A DNA stretch of 50,344 nucleotides from Nitrospira sp. CG24A. GTDB taxonomy: Bacteria; Nitrospirota; Nitrospiria; Nitrospirales; Nitrospiraceae. The notes beneath the pieces are model-generated. The model was not told where the DNA came from. It saw only the letters and a list, made by a program, of their open reading frames with translations, and ran no database searches. Within the stretch, counting starts at the first letter, position 1, and the number at the start of each line of letters is the position of its first letter. Positions 7,209-17,429 of this stretch are shown here, one piece after another. Location: the NCBI GenBank assembly GCA_002869925.2, contig NEWT02000028.1, forward strand, positions 64,908 through 115,251. Reading direction: 5' to 3'. Both the position numbers and the translations under genes were made by a program.

Positions 7209-8672
7209 TTACCACCCCAATGCCCACCGATGTCCATTCCTTTCCAGCAGCGCATCCGCTTCTCTCGGCCCCCAGCTTCCCGCGCTGTAGAAGTGGACGG
7301 ATTTTTCTCCAGCCAACAGCGGATCACAGAGGCGCCACGCCGTTTCGGTGAAATCTGCACTGACAAAGAGGGTCTGGTCGCCGATCATCACGTCGCGGAG
7401 CAACGTCTCATAGGCTTCGGGGAGCTGGCCAAACGCTTGCTGATAGTCGAACTGCAACGCGCGGTCGCTCAGTTGGAACGGCCGTCCTGGACTCTTCACG
7501 GAAAAACAGAGCGAGAATCCTTCACTGGGCTGGAGCGTGATCAGCAACATGTTGGGCGAAATACTGCCGGGATCGAGAGACCGAAATACTTGAGTGGGCG
7601 CCTCACGAAAGGTCACCGCAATCTGGGTCATTTTACGAGGAAGGCGTTTTCCCGTCCTGAGATAAAAGGGCACGCCCTTCCATCGCCAATTGTGAATCTC
7701 GACTTTCAGCGCCACATACGTTTCCGTGGTCGAATCCTCTGGAACCCCAGGTTCCTCACGATACCCGCGAATCGTCTGATCGGCAACCTGCCAGGACGTG
7801 TACTGCCCAAACACAACATCGTCAGGAAGAATCGGTGCGATGGAATGGAGAACTTTTTGTTTTTCGTTCAAAATCGCCGCGGCATCGAACGACACCGGCA
7901 CTTCCATTCCCACCACCGTCATGAGTTGAGTGAGATGATTCTGCACCATGTCGCGAAGCGCCCCGGCCTGTTGGTAGTAGGCGCCTCGATGCTCGACGCC
8001 GAGATCTTCTGCTACCGTAATCTGAACGTTCTCGATCGTGTCGCGTTTCCAGAGCGATTCAAAAATCGGGTTGGCGAAGCGGAACGCCAGGAGATTCTGC
8101 ACCGTCTCTTTGCCGAGGTAATGATCGATGCGGTAGATCTGGGATTCTTCGATATAGTGATGCAGGGTCGTGTTCAGATGCCGGGCTGAGTGAAAATCGC
8201 GGCCAAATGGTTTTTCGAACACGACACGGACCCACCCGTGGCTCTTGAGCAACCCCGCCTGGTCCAGCTTCTCCATCGCGAGAGGGACAGTGTCCGGTGG
8301 CAACGCCAGGTAGAACACCCGGTTCTCCGGCATCCTGTGGGTACGTTCCAGCCGACGGATGTACAAGGCTAAGGCCTCATAATCTTGCAATCCCCCTTCA
8401 TGCAACGTCTGGTAGTGCAAGCACTCTTCGCACCAGGCGCGCAACTCCGTTTCATTGTGCCAGCCTGCTTGCTCAAGACCTTCGAAGGCCCAGAGCCGAA
8501 ACCCCTCTTCACCCATCTCTGGCAAGGCAGCTCCGACGATCAGCGTGTTGCGGGTTTCCAGGATTCCCTGGTCGCGCAAATGATACAGCGCCGGCAGGAG
8601 CTTCCGACGCGTGAGATCGCCAGTCGCACCGATGATGACAAACACATGGGGTTCAACCTGATGCTCCGACAT
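7209..8672 (-). CDS. zwf: Glucose-6-phosphate 1-dehydrogenase
   Basis: A 487-aa cytoplasmic enzyme oxidising glucose-6-phosphate to 6-phosphogluconolactone with NAD(P)+, the first step of the oxidative pentose phosphate path. The N-terminal Rossmann motif GATGDLTRRKLLPALYHL is present. The active-site segment YRIDHYLGKETVQN follows near residue 180, with its catalytic His expected further on in the HxxxD region. The longer open frame starts 31 codons upstream, but the ATG at 8672 has a GGAGG ribosome site 9 nt before it and gives the usual family length. It follows copB by about 100 bp on the same strand; I see no edd, pgl or gnd nearby. Its coding end touches an inverted repeat that may stop transcription. 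Confidence 0.93.
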   Translation of the reverse strand: MSEHQVEPHVFVIIGATGDLTRRKLLPALYHLRDQGILETRNTLIVGAALPEMGEEGFRLWAFEGLEQAGWHNETELRAWCEECLHYQTLHEGGLQDYEALALYIRRLERTHRMPENRVFYLALPPDTVPLAMEKLDQAGLLKSHGWVRVVFEKPFGRDFHSARHLNTTLHHYIEESQIYRIDHYLGKETVQNLLAFRFANPIFESLWKRDTIENVQITVAEDLGVEHRGAYYQQAGALRDMVQNHLTQLMTVVGMEVPVSFDAAAILNEKQKVLHSIAPILPDDVVFGQYTSWQVADQTIRGYREEPGVPEDSTTETYVALKVEIHNWRWKGVPFYLRTGKRLPRKMTQIAVTFREAPTQVFRSLDPGSISPNMLLITLQPSEGFSLCFSVKSPGRPFQLSDRALQFDYQQAFGQLPEAYETLLRDVMIGDQTLFVSADFTETAWRLCDPLLAGEKSVHFYSAGSWGPREADALLERNGHRWALGW

Positions 8673-8774
8673 CTGCCGGGTCCTCCGTGGAAACGACCAA
8701 CCCTTTATGAGTCTACAATATTCATGGGCCGGTCTGCCCCAATCGGCAGGTTCGGCGAGAGACACCGGCCCTAT

Positions 8775-9605
8775 TCAGAACCATGCCCGCACGCCCACAA
8801 GGAATCGAATCTGAGTCGGATCGCCCCCATCTTGACGCACGAGGGTCGCGGTCTCACCAAAGCTCCGGTCGAAGGAGATGCCGATATAGGGGGCAAATTC
8901 TCGCCGGATCTCGTATCGCAGCCGAGCCCCGAATTCAAGATTATTGAGGCCCGATCCGGTCGTAAATTTCTCGACTCGTTGGACAGCGGCGTTCGTCTCG
9001 AAGCGAGTCTGAAAGATCAGCCGTTGTGTCAGTAGCAAGTCTTTCGTAAACGACAGCCGGGCGGATACCGCGCCGTTCTGATCGATGAACAGAGCGGACT
9101 CGAACTCATAGTTGTACGGAACAAGCCCTTCGATTCCGATTACCCCAAAACCTCGCGTCACATTGCGCCCCTTGAAGGCCTGTGTTTCGACACGGCTGCC
9201 TATCTGTAGATCGTAATGCTTCCGGATAAACCGGCCATAGAGCAGTTGAAAGTCGACGTCGTAGTCTGCCTTGAAGGCGGTATCGCGTTGCCCTTCGCTC
9301 TTGAACCAGAGTCGGTTGTAGTCCCCTCCGTACCAGCCTTCGACGTCCCATCGGTAATCGTCATGGCCTTGCCCTCCGCTTATTTTCGGACGGTAGTCGA
9401 GGACATCGACCAGCGTGAAGAGACGATGCTCCTGATCGTTGACGGGAGCAGGCCAGTGTTGGGGTGGAAATACAATGGGTCGCGTGCCTGCTTGCAGAGT
9501 AGTTGGGCTTGCCTCAGTAGGTGTCGCGGAAGTCCCTTGTATCGTTTGCGCAAAGACTACCGTTGCACCGATGCCATGACTGAGCATGCCGATCAGTACC
9601 ATCAT
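8775..9605 (-). CDS. copB: Outer-membrane copper resistance protein CopB/PcoB
   Basis: About 276 aa. The N-terminus is a hydrophobic signal ending near VVFAQ; the mature part begins with a short low-complexity stretch and then the CopB core, including EHRLFTLVDVLDYRP, an RLWFKSEGQRD strand, and alternating beta strands to the C-terminal LVGVRAWF, the aromatic end typical of outer-membrane barrels. CopB proteins work with the multicopper oxidase CopA in periplasmic copper tolerance. The usual Met/His-rich N-terminal region is much reduced here. The start is uncertain: the ATG pair at 9605 lacks a good ribosome site, and a GTG lies two codons upstream. It follows copA by about 40 bp in the same operon. 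Confidence 0.85.
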   Translation of the reverse strand: MMVLIGMLSHGIGATVVFAQTIQGTSATPTEASPTTLQAGTRPIVFPPQHWPAPVNDQEHRLFTLVDVLDYRPKISGGQGHDDYRWDVEGWYGGDYNRLWFKSEGQRDTAFKADYDVDFQLLYGRFIRKHYDLQIGSRVETQAFKGRNVTRGFGVIGIEGLVPYNYEFESALFIDQNGAVSARLSFTKDLLLTQRLIFQTRFETNAAVQRVEKFTTGSGLNNLEFGARLRYEIRREFAPYIGISFDRSFGETATLVRQDGGDPTQIRFLVGVRAWF

Positions 9606-9645
9606 AAAGACACTGTGCTGAAAACCTCTCGTCCGCGCACTCCCC

Positions 9646-11502
9646 TTACTGATCGGACACCTCGACGACGCGGAACATCCCCGCCTCCATGTGGAGGAGC
9701 AGATGGCAGTGAAACGCCCAGCGTCCTGGCGCGTCCGCTGTGATGGCGACAGACAACCGCTCCGCCGGCTTGACCACGACGGTATGTTTCCGTGAAAGAT
9801 AGGCGCCGGCGCCGTTTTCCAGATACATCCACATTCCATGCAGATGGAGCGGATGCTCCATCATCGTATCGTTCACAAAGGTCAGACGCACTCGCTCGCC
9901 ATACCGGAAGTGAATCGGCTCTTTCGCTTCCGAATACGTCTTGCCGTCGAATGACCACATATACCGGGTCATCTGGCCCGTGAGATGAAGCTCAATCTCA
10001 CGCACCGGTTCACGTTGGTCGGGGTAAGGCACAAGACTTTTCAAATCGGTGTAGAGCAGCACCCGTCGCTCACTGTCTTCCAGTCCTCTTCCTGGCTCCC
10101 CCATGCGGTTCTGCGAATACTCGGCGACCGTTTGATTGCCCGGTCCATGGTGATCGGGACTATGCGCGACAGGCTCGGCGCCTGGTATCAGCGAGCGGCC
10201 GTGATCGCCCGCATCCATGGCCGGCATCTCATGCATGTGTTGCAGAGGCGGCGTTCCAGCATCGCGCAGTCTGTGTTCCATGCTGGCGTGATCATCAGAA
10301 GATTCTATCTTCTTGGTGTCTCCTGAGTGCTCCGTGCCATGCATCGTCATCCCAGGCATGTCCATGCCTTTCATGCTCATGCCCATATCTTCCATCGTGC
10401 GGAGCGGTCTAGGCCGCCGCTCAGGAATCTCCGCACTCATGCCCTGGCGCGGCGCAAGCGTGCCGCGCGCATAGCCGCTGCGGTCCATCGTCTCGGCAAA
10501 GATGGTATACGCGCGATTCTCGGCAGGTTCGACAATCACATCGTAGGTCTCCGCCGGCCCCATACGGAACTCATCCACGACAACAGGTTGGATATTCTGT
10601 CCATCGACTTGCACCACCGTCATCCTGAGACCGGGGATACGTACGTCGTAAAAAGTCATACCAGCAGCGTTGATCAATCGCAGGCGTACCCGCTCGCCCG
10701 GACGAAACAGCCCAGTCCAGTTGTCAGCAGGCGACAAACCATTCATCAAATAGGTGAAGGCATAGCCGGTGACGTCCGCGAAGTCGGTCGGATCCATCCG
10801 CATCCGGTCCCACATCAAGTAGTTCTGCAATGCAGGCCAGAAACCCATGCGCCCCACATCGGTAAAGAAGTCGCCGGCCGTGCGTTTCTGGAAGTTGTAA
10901 TAGCCCCCTTGCTTCTTGAGATTGGAGAGCAGCGCTTCCGGCGATTCGAAGCTCCAATCTGAGAGCATCACCACATAATCACGCTCGGGGCGAAACGGCT
11001 CCGGCTCGGCGGGGTCGATGATCATCGGGCCGTAGACGCCCGATTCCTCTTGTAACCCCGAATGGCTGTGGTACCAATAGGTGCCGCTTTGACGGATGGG
11101 GAACCGATAGGTAAAGGTGGTGCCCGGTTCGATGCCGGCGAAGCTCACGCCAGGCACGCCATCCATCGCGGGTGGCAGGAGCAACCCGTGCCAATGAATC
11201 GACGAACTTTCCTCTAGGCGGTTTGTGACGCGCAGCGTCGCCTGTTGACCTTCTTTCAGACGAATGACGGGCCCCGGGATCGTTCCATTGATTGACATGG
11301 CGGTTCCAGTGCGCCCGTCAAGATGGAATGGCTGCTCGGCGATCGTCAGATCGATGACGTCTCCGCTGAGCGCGATCTGTGAACCGGCGCCGGCGGCGCT
11401 CGTCAAAGCATAGGCAGGCACGAGTCGTTCCGCCACTGCCAGCAGCCCCAACGCCGCCGCACACTTCAGCAACAGACGCCTCGAAATATGGTCGGGATTC
11501 AT
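9646..11502 (-). CDS. copA: Multicopper oxidase, copper resistance protein CopA
   Basis: A 618-aa periplasmic multicopper oxidase expected to oxidise Cu(I) and sequester copper. It begins with a Tat signal (ISRRLLLKCAAALGLLAVAE). Copper ligands are visible: SSIHWHGLLLP near 98-108, WYHSHSGLQEE near 143-153, and near the C-terminus MEHPLHLHGMW and FHCHLLLHMEAGMF, the last containing the type-1 Cys-His-Met set. Between the second and third cupredoxin domains is a Met/His-rich insert around 368-385 (MEDMGMSMKGMDMPGMTMHG), typical of CopA for binding excess copper, followed by a second His-rich stretch. It lies downstream of the RND efflux genes and just before copB, so the whole block is probably co-regulated. 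No regulator gene is adjacent. Confidence 0.94.
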   Translation of the reverse strand: MNPDHISRRLLLKCAAALGLLAVAERLVPAYALTSAAGAGSQIALSGDVIDLTIAEQPFHLDGRTGTAMSINGTIPGPVIRLKEGQQATLRVTNRLEESSSIHWHGLLLPPAMDGVPGVSFAGIEPGTTFTYRFPIRQSGTYWYHSHSGLQEESGVYGPMIIDPAEPEPFRPERDYVVMLSDWSFESPEALLSNLKKQGGYYNFQKRTAGDFFTDVGRMGFWPALQNYLMWDRMRMDPTDFADVTGYAFTYLMNGLSPADNWTGLFRPGERVRLRLINAAGMTFYDVRIPGLRMTVVQVDGQNIQPVVVDEFRMGPAETYDVIVEPAENRAYTIFAETMDRSGYARGTLAPRQGMSAEIPERRPRPLRTMEDMGMSMKGMDMPGMTMHGTEHSGDTKKIESSDDHASMEHRLRDAGTPPLQHMHEMPAMDAGDHGRSLIPGAEPVAHSPDHHGPGNQTVAEYSQNRMGEPGRGLEDSERRVLLYTDLKSLVPYPDQREPVREIELHLTGQMTRYMWSFDGKTYSEAKEPIHFRYGERVRLTFVNDTMMEHPLHLHGMWMYLENGAGAYLSRKHTVVVKPAERLSVAITADAPGRWAFHCHLLLHMEAGMFRVVEVSDQ

Positions 11503-11636
11503 GGTGAGGGAAAAGTGGAGATAGCAGACGTACAGACTAAGAACCGGTTGTGTGAAACGTCAATGAACTCGATCAGCAGTATACGCTCGGCATGACCTCT
11601 TTGCGAGCGCTCATCCCCTCACAGCCATGACACGTC

Positions 11637-14600
11637 TCATATATGCCGCGATGGAACCGCTTGCACCGTTCCATCCGTGTGGTCAATAGCCCCCTGTGCC
11701 ACGCGCAAAGGGCTCGGAGCGGCGGCACGCTCTTCGATCCATTGGTAGAGCACCGGCAGGACGACAAGCGTGAGGAACGTCGAGCTGACGAGCCCGCCGA
11801 TCACCACGACGGCCAGCGGCCGTTGCACTTCAGACCCGATCCCCTGGGAAAGAGCGAGCGGCACCAGTCCCAGTAACGCGACCAGCGCCGTCATCAAGAC
11901 GGGACGGAGACGCATCACGCAGCCGGACAGCACCGCCTGCCGCACTTCCATCCCCTCCTGCCGCCGAAGCGAATTCATGTACGAGACCAACACGATGCCG
12001 TTCAACACCGCCACGCCGAACAGATTGATGAAACCGACCGAAGCCGGCACGCTCAGGTATTCTCCCGTCACCCATAAGGCGACAATTCCACCAATGAGCG
12101 CAAACGGGAGATTGCAAATGATCAGCGCCGCCTGCTTGAGCGAGGAAAACGACGAAAACAGGAGCAAGAAGATCACCGCAATCGTAATCGGCACGATGAT
12201 CTTGATGCGGGCCATCGCCCGCTGCATATTTTCGAACGATCCGCCCCAAACAACCGCGTACCCCTCCGGAAGCCTGATCTCCCGGGCCATTCGCTCCTGG
12301 GCCTCAGCCACAATACCTCCAATATCACGTCCATGGGTATTGAAGCTGACCGGCAGATACCGTTGAAGTTGATCGCGGTTGATGCGCCCCGGCCCTTCGT
12401 GCATCCTGATGGTGCCGAGATCGCTGAGCGGAATGTAGGCCCCACCGCTGGCCTTCAGTCGAATGTTTCCGATAGTCTCAATACTATTCCGATATTGTTC
12501 CGGAAACCGCACCACTAAACTGAACCGTCGATTTTCTTCGTACACCCTGGTCGCAGCTTGTCCACCGATTGCAGTGGCAATGACTTCTCGTACATCCGAG
12601 ACATTGATGCCATGCCGGGCGATTTTCCCACGGTCGATATCGATCGTGATATACGGTTGGCCGAAGAGTTGCTCGACCTTGAGGTCTTCGACGCCCCGAA
12701 TCGTGCCAAGGATGCCGGCGATCGCATCTCCCGTCTTACGCAGCTCATCCAAGTCCGGGCCAAACAGTTTGACCGTGACCTCAGCGCGCACCCCCGAGAT
12801 GAGTTCATCCACCCGTTGCTGGATCGGCTGGCTGATCAAGAAGTTCGCGCCGGGCACCTTGGCCAGCCGCTCGCGAACTTTCTCTTTTAACTCAGCCATC
12901 GTGGAGGCCGTCGTCCACGTGTCAATCGGATGCAACATCGCAACGGAATCGCTTTCGTTCGGCTCTTGCGGGTCGTTCGCCAACTCCGTTCGCCCGATCT
13001 TGGATACCATCATCTGCACTTCAGGAAACTCCATCACCGCCTTCTGCACCTCGCGCTCGATCTTGATCGACTGCTCCAAAGAAATGCTCGGCAAGCGGAT
13101 CGTAAGAGGGGCCATGGTGCCCTCATTCAGGATAGGAACAAACTCCGACCCCAAAAATGGAAAGAGCGCAATACTGCCTGCCAGCGCCAATCCGGTGGCG
13201 GTCAGCACGACACCCCGATGCCCTAACGCCCAGCGCAATACAGGAAGATAGCTGCGCTTGGCCCATCGAAGCACGAACGGATCGGTGTCGCCATGCCCTG
13301 CCCGTAAACTCAGCAAACACAAGACCGGCGACAGGGTGATGGACAGGATGAGCGACACCATCAGCGCAATCATGATGGTAAAGGCCATTGGCCTGAACAT
13401 TTTTCCTTCCATGCCCTGGAACGAGAGGATGGGCATGAAGACGATGATGATGATGATAATACCGAAGACCACGGGGCGGGCGACTTCCCGGGCGGCATTG
13501 AGGATGAGGGCTTGTCGCGGCAAGCCTTGGTGACGGGGATCCGACAGATGCCGATGGATGTTTTCCACCACCACCACGGAGGCATCGACCATCATACCAA
13601 TGGCGATGGCCAGACCACCCAAGGACATCAGATTCGCCGTCAGATCGAACCGATCCATCACAAAAAACGTCACGAGCGGTGTGACAGTGAGTGTTGCCGC
13701 CACGATCAACGCGCTCCTGGTATCGCCCAGGAAGATGAACAGCACGACCACCACCAGAAGAACACCCTCGCCCAACGCTTTATAGACGGTCTTTAGCGCG
13801 GCGGAGATCAATTCGATACGATCGTAAAATGGAACGATCCGCCATCCTGCCGGCAGCAGACCCTTGTCCTGTATTTCGGCGATCTTGACCTTGATGCCTT
13901 CCACAACGTCTCGGGCATTTCCGCCGCGTAACATGAGCGCGATTCCGGCCACCACCTCGCGCTCACCATTGAGGACGACCGCGCCATGACGAATGGCATG
14001 GCCGATTTGTACCTGGGCGATATCATGGATATGCACAGGAGTGCCGCCCGCTTCCTTGACGACGATGTCCTCGATGTCGCTCAGCTTCTTAATCAATCCA
14101 GCGCCACGAACAATGTACTTTTCGGCATAGGTCTCTAATATGTTGCCTGCGGCATTCGCATTGTTGTTCGCCACGGAAGCAAACACGTCGTCCAACGAAA
14201 GCGCGTATTTCCGCAAGAGTTCAGGCTCGATAAGCACCTGGAACTGTTTCACATACCCGCCTTGCGAGTTGATATCAATCACTCCAGGAACACCCTTGAG
14301 CAACGGTCGGATAACCCAGTCCTGCACCGTTCGCTGTTCGATCAACTCGCGTTCTACTGCGGCAGTGTCCAATCCGGTATGCGGAGGGCCTTCCAGATAG
14401 TACTGATACACCTCGCCCAGTCCGGTGCTGTTCGGCGTCATCATCGGCTCAGATCCTGGCGGTAAGTTTTCCTTCACTTCGATCAACCGTTCCAGCACAA
14501 GTTGGCGAGCGAGGTTGATGTCCATCTGATCGTCGAATACCACCGTGATCAGCGACAGTCCTACTTTGGTGAGCGAGCGTAACTCCGTCAGATGCGGAAC

Positions 14601-14825
14601 CCCGGTGACCTGTTGTTCGATAGGAAAGGTCACCAGCCGCTCGACTTCTTCGGGGGATAAACCGGGCGCTTTTGTGACGACTTGCACCAATACACTCGTC
14701 ACATCGGGAAACGCGTCGATCGGAATCGTGCGGAAGGCGTAGAACCCCAGGAGGGTGAGCAGGCCCGCAAACGTCAGGATGAGGAGGGGACGGCGCAGAG
14801 AAAACTCAAGAAGTGTATCGATCAT
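11637..14825 (-). CDS. Heavy-metal efflux RND transporter (CzcA/CusA-type)
   Basis: A 1062-aa inner-membrane proton-driven pump of the HME-RND class, which with the adaptor and outer-membrane channel exports metal ions from periplasm to outside. It has the two-fold RND layout: one helix, a large porter/docking loop, helices 2-7, a second loop, helices 8-12. The TM4 proton-relay region reads AIAIGMMVDASVVVVEN. The porter region reads IQQRVDELISGVRAEVTVKL; where CusA has a copper-binding Met in this stretch (DMLSTG), this protein has Glu, and at CusA's MPGIS position it reads LPSIS. So despite the copper neighbours the pump lacks at least two of the Cus methionines and may carry divalent ions. 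It starts 2 nt after the adaptor gene's stop. Confidence 0.92.
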   Translation of the reverse strand: MIDTLLEFSLRRPLLILTFAGLLTLLGFYAFRTIPIDAFPDVTSVLVQVVTKAPGLSPEEVERLVTFPIEQQVTGVPHLTELRSLTKVGLSLITVVFDDQMDINLARQLVLERLIEVKENLPPGSEPMMTPNSTGLGEVYQYYLEGPPHTGLDTAAVERELIEQRTVQDWVIRPLLKGVPGVIDINSQGGYVKQFQVLIEPELLRKYALSLDDVFASVANNNANAAGNILETYAEKYIVRGAGLIKKLSDIEDIVVKEAGGTPVHIHDIAQVQIGHAIRHGAVVLNGEREVVAGIALMLRGGNARDVVEGIKVKIAEIQDKGLLPAGWRIVPFYDRIELISAALKTVYKALGEGVLLVVVVLFIFLGDTRSALIVAATLTVTPLVTFFVMDRFDLTANLMSLGGLAIAIGMMVDASVVVVENIHRHLSDPRHQGLPRQALILNAAREVARPVVFGIIIIIIVFMPILSFQGMEGKMFRPMAFTIMIALMVSLILSITLSPVLCLLSLRAGHGDTDPFVLRWAKRSYLPVLRWALGHRGVVLTATGLALAGSIALFPFLGSEFVPILNEGTMAPLTIRLPSISLEQSIKIEREVQKAVMEFPEVQMMVSKIGRTELANDPQEPNESDSVAMLHPIDTWTTASTMAELKEKVRERLAKVPGANFLISQPIQQRVDELISGVRAEVTVKLFGPDLDELRKTGDAIAGILGTIRGVEDLKVEQLFGQPYITIDIDRGKIARHGINVSDVREVIATAIGGQAATRVYEENRRFSLVVRFPEQYRNSIETIGNIRLKASGGAYIPLSDLGTIRMHEGPGRINRDQLQRYLPVSFNTHGRDIGGIVAEAQERMAREIRLPEGYAVVWGGSFENMQRAMARIKIIVPITIAVIFLLLFSSFSSLKQAALIICNLPFALIGGIVALWVTGEYLSVPASVGFINLFGVAVLNGIVLVSYMNSLRRQEGMEVRQAVLSGCVMRLRPVLMTALVALLGLVPLALSQGIGSEVQRPLAVVVIGGLVSSTFLTLVVLPVLYQWIEERAAAPSPLRVAQGAIDHTDGTVQAVPSRHI

Positions 14826-14827
14826 GC

Positions 14828-16090
14828 TCAGTCTTTGGGCTTCAACAGCTCTGATTTCAAGGTAAACGCGCCTTCTTTCACGACCACTTCCCCTTCCCTC
14901 AGTCCTTCGAGGATCTCGGCCAAGGTTCCGTTCTTGTCGCCCAATCTGACTGTCCGTGCTTCAAACACGCCAGGCTCCTGTTGCACAAACACGAAGCTGC
15001 GATCCCGATCATGCTGAATGGCGGCTTCGGGAACGACGAGCACATCCGAAGTCGGTTCCGACAAGACGCGAATCGTGGCGAACATTTCCGGTTTCAGACG
15101 GCCGGTGGGATTCTCCAGAGCAAGGCGTACTTGCATGGTCCGCGTCGCCGTATCAAGTACATCACCGACGTACAAGACAGTTCCCTGGAACACTTCGTTA
15201 GGATAGGCGGTCACACGGACCTCGACCGGCTGATTCGGATTGGTGGTCGCGCGTTGTACATAGGAGATATCTTTTTCCGAGACATTGGCCACCACCCACA
15301 CCGTCGAGAGGTCGGCCACCGCAAACAATTTGTTGGTGGTTTCGACCAACTCGCCTTTGGTAAGGTCACGCGCAATCACCCGGCCAGCAAAAGGCGCGAC
15401 AATGGGAACCTGCGATCGGATCGTTTGGGTCTGCTCCAATTTCTTGATTTCTTTGTCGCTCATCCCTAACAATAGGAGCCCTTCACGCGCCTCCTGAGCT
15501 TCGGCGCGGATACTGATCATCTCCCCTTCGCGGCGCTGCGCTTCTGCCTGGCCAATGACTTTCTCTTGAAACAGAAACTGCGCCCGCTGATACGCCTGCT
15601 CCGCCACATGGCGCCGCGCGATGGCCTTGAGATAGGCTGACTGAGCAAGACCGAGATCACCGCTATGGAGCACAACCAACAGCTGATTGGCTTTGACCAT
15701 CTGTCCCAAATCGGCATGCACCTCGGCCACCCGCCCACGCACGAGCGTTGTGATATTCGCCAATGCGTTTTCGTTCGGCCGTACGACGCCGGGAAAGCTG
15801 CGGTAGGTGCGGAACGCCGTTCGTCCGACCGGCTCCACCGTCACACCGGACCGGGTCACTTCATCCAGGGGGAACCGAACAAGACTCGTCTCGTTAGCTG
15901 TACGTTTCGGTCCGCTCTCCTGCGCCGGAGCCGGCGCACGGTCACAGGCTGCGGAGGAGGCCAACAACAGCATGCCGAAGCAGACCCAAACGGTTCGGCT
16001 CAGACCAGTTCGTGGGCGCGCATGGTGCTCGCATCGTGCTGTACACCGGCCAGAATAAATGAGCATTCCTCTCATCTGTCCTTTTTCCAT
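14828..16090 (-). CDS. RND efflux periplasmic adaptor (CzcB/CusB-like)
   Basis: A 420-aa membrane fusion protein linking the RND pump to the outer-membrane channel. The N-terminus has a hydrophobic segment with a lipobox-like SSAAC near residue 50, so it is probably a periplasmic lipoprotein. The typical order follows: barrel-sandwich hybrid first half (TLVRGRVAEVHADLGQMVKA), an alpha hairpin (AYLKAIARRHVAEQAYQRAQ), second lipoyl half (VPIVAPFAGRVIARDLTKGE), beta-barrel (RVTAYPNEVFQGTVLYVGD) and membrane-proximal domain to the end. No Met-rich N-terminal metal-binding region like CusB's is visible. Its ATG directly follows the TAA of the channel gene, which implies coupled translation. The long 50-residue leader suggests the true start could be a later Met, although the coupled ATG is attractive. 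Confidence 0.9.
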   Translation of the reverse strand: MEKGQMRGMLIYSGRCTARCEHHARPRTGLSRTVWVCFGMLLLASSAACDRAPAPAQESGPKRTANETSLVRFPLDEVTRSGVTVEPVGRTAFRTYRSFPGVVRPNENALANITTLVRGRVAEVHADLGQMVKANQLLVVLHSGDLGLAQSAYLKAIARRHVAEQAYQRAQFLFQEKVIGQAEAQRREGEMISIRAEAQEAREGLLLLGMSDKEIKKLEQTQTIRSQVPIVAPFAGRVIARDLTKGELVETTNKLFAVADLSTVWVVANVSEKDISYVQRATTNPNQPVEVRVTAYPNEVFQGTVLYVGDVLDTATRTMQVRLALENPTGRLKPEMFATIRVLSEPTSDVLVVPEAAIQHDRDRSFVFVQQEPGVFEARTVRLGDKNGTLAEILEGLREGEVVVKEGAFTLKSELLKPKD

Positions 16091-17356
16091 TTAGAGTGAA
16101 CCACCCACGGCGCGCTCAAACCGCGTGAGCGCCAGGGAGAGTTCGAACCGCGCCTGATTGTAATCCACGGTGATCTGGCGTTGAACCCGTTGAGCATCGA
16201 GAACATCCAGAAGGCTGGACGCGCCCTGGCGGAAACTCAATTGGGCGATGCGAAGCGCTTCCTGCGCTTGCTTTAAGAGCCCTTCCTCGTAGACGAGGAT
16301 CTGATCTTGAGCCGTTTCTGCCTCCCGAGCATGCTGATTGATGGCGCGGGCGAGGTCGTTCCTGGCGCGAAGCAGCTCTGCCTCTTCTTTTCGTTGGGTG
16401 CCGAGCGCCGTCGCAATGTGCCCTTGCTGCCGATACCAAAGAGGCGTCGGCAGACTTACACCCCCCACCACCCCCTCACGGCCAGTCTCTCTGCTATACC
16501 CACCAAACAAGGTCACGTTCGGGACACGGCTCTGCCGTTCTTTTGTCACAGTCGATTCAGCCTGCTCCACCAGTTTTCCCTGGCGCTTGAGGATGGGATG
16601 TTGTGATAGATCCCTCGATGCCATCCGCTCAGGATCCAGACGATCCCGAAGTGAACGGAAATCCCCTTGCACCTCGTACCGAGCCCCCAACGCCCCGGAC
16701 GTCAAGGTATCCAATCCGACGAGTTTGACACGCACGGCATTTTTGGCTTTCGTCATCTCTTGCTTGGCTTTGAGCACCTCTACATCCGCCTTCACCGCTT
16801 CGAATTGAGGGCCTTCGCCTGATCGGACACGGGCTCGGACAATGCGCGCCACTTCCTGAACAATCTCCAAATTCTGTTGAAGAAGATCGACGGTCCGTTC
16901 CGCCAACAGCAGTTCGTAGAACATCTGCTTCACTTCCGCAATGAGATTGAGCTTGGCTTCATCGAGGCCGACCGTCGCGCTGGCCAAACCGGCTTCGGCT
17001 GCGTCTTGACGGGCTGCCCGCATACCCGGCCACTCCACCGTCTGATGCAACGTCATGCCATACTCTGTCACACGTGATCCCGTACTGGGGTCTCGAAGCG
17101 CGCCACTTCCCGTCTGGCCTCCGATCGTGGGATTAGGATAGGCGCCGGCTTGAGTCCGCATGCCTTCATTCTGATCAATCACGCTCCGGGCGCCCGCGAT
17201 TGTCGGGTTCCGTTCCAATGCCAACTCGATGATTCGGTCGAGAGTGAATGTGGAGGTTTGCTCTTTCGTCTGGGCGAAAGACGGCGCCGGCACCATGCTT
17301 GCCTCTGCTATGAAGACTGTCATCACTAGGGAAAAAATCAAAAACCGGGCCAGCAT
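16091..17356 (-). CDS. Outer-membrane efflux channel (CzcC/TolC family)
   Basis: A 421-aa outer-membrane factor forming the exit duct of the metal efflux system. A signal peptide covers about residues 1-28, with likely cleavage at SFA|QT. The two repeated OEP domains follow: long coiled-coil helices such as EAKLNLIAEVKQMFYELLLAER and a second set ending with QRQITVDYNQARFELSLALTRF. A GAAGGAGG ribosome site sits just before the ATG. It is the first core gene of the czcCBA-like set and its TAA abuts the adaptor's ATG. Between it and the small upstream gene is a 9-bp hairpin. Confidence 0.92.
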   Translation of the reverse strand: MLARFLIFSLVMTVFIAEASMVPAPSFAQTKEQTSTFTLDRIIELALERNPTIAGARSVIDQNEGMRTQAGAYPNPTIGGQTGSGALRDPSTGSRVTEYGMTLHQTVEWPGMRAARQDAAEAGLASATVGLDEAKLNLIAEVKQMFYELLLAERTVDLLQQNLEIVQEVARIVRARVRSGEGPQFEAVKADVEVLKAKQEMTKAKNAVRVKLVGLDTLTSGALGARYEVQGDFRSLRDRLDPERMASRDLSQHPILKRQGKLVEQAESTVTKERQSRVPNVTLFGGYSRETGREGVVGGVSLPTPLWYRQQGHIATALGTQRKEEAELLRARNDLARAINQHAREAETAQDQILVYEEGLLKQAQEALRIAQLSFRQGASSLLDVLDAQRVQRQITVDYNQARFELSLALTRFERAVGGSL

Positions 17357-17399
17357 GTGCTGCCTCCTTCGGAGTCACGATGAAGTTGCATGATCGAGA

Positions 17400-17422
17400 T
17401 CGAAGGCGACATGCGCCTTCGA
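17400..17422 (-). promoter_or_regulatory. Hairpin in the leader of the metal-efflux operon
   Basis: TCGAAGGCG at 17400-17408 pairs perfectly with CGCCTTCGA at 17414-17422 across a 5-nt loop. It sits just past the stop of the small Cys protein and 44 nt before the channel gene start. No T-run follows on the minus strand. It may be an attenuator or an RNA processing site that sets expression between the two genes. Confidence 0.4.
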
Positions 17423-17429
17423 CGTTGCG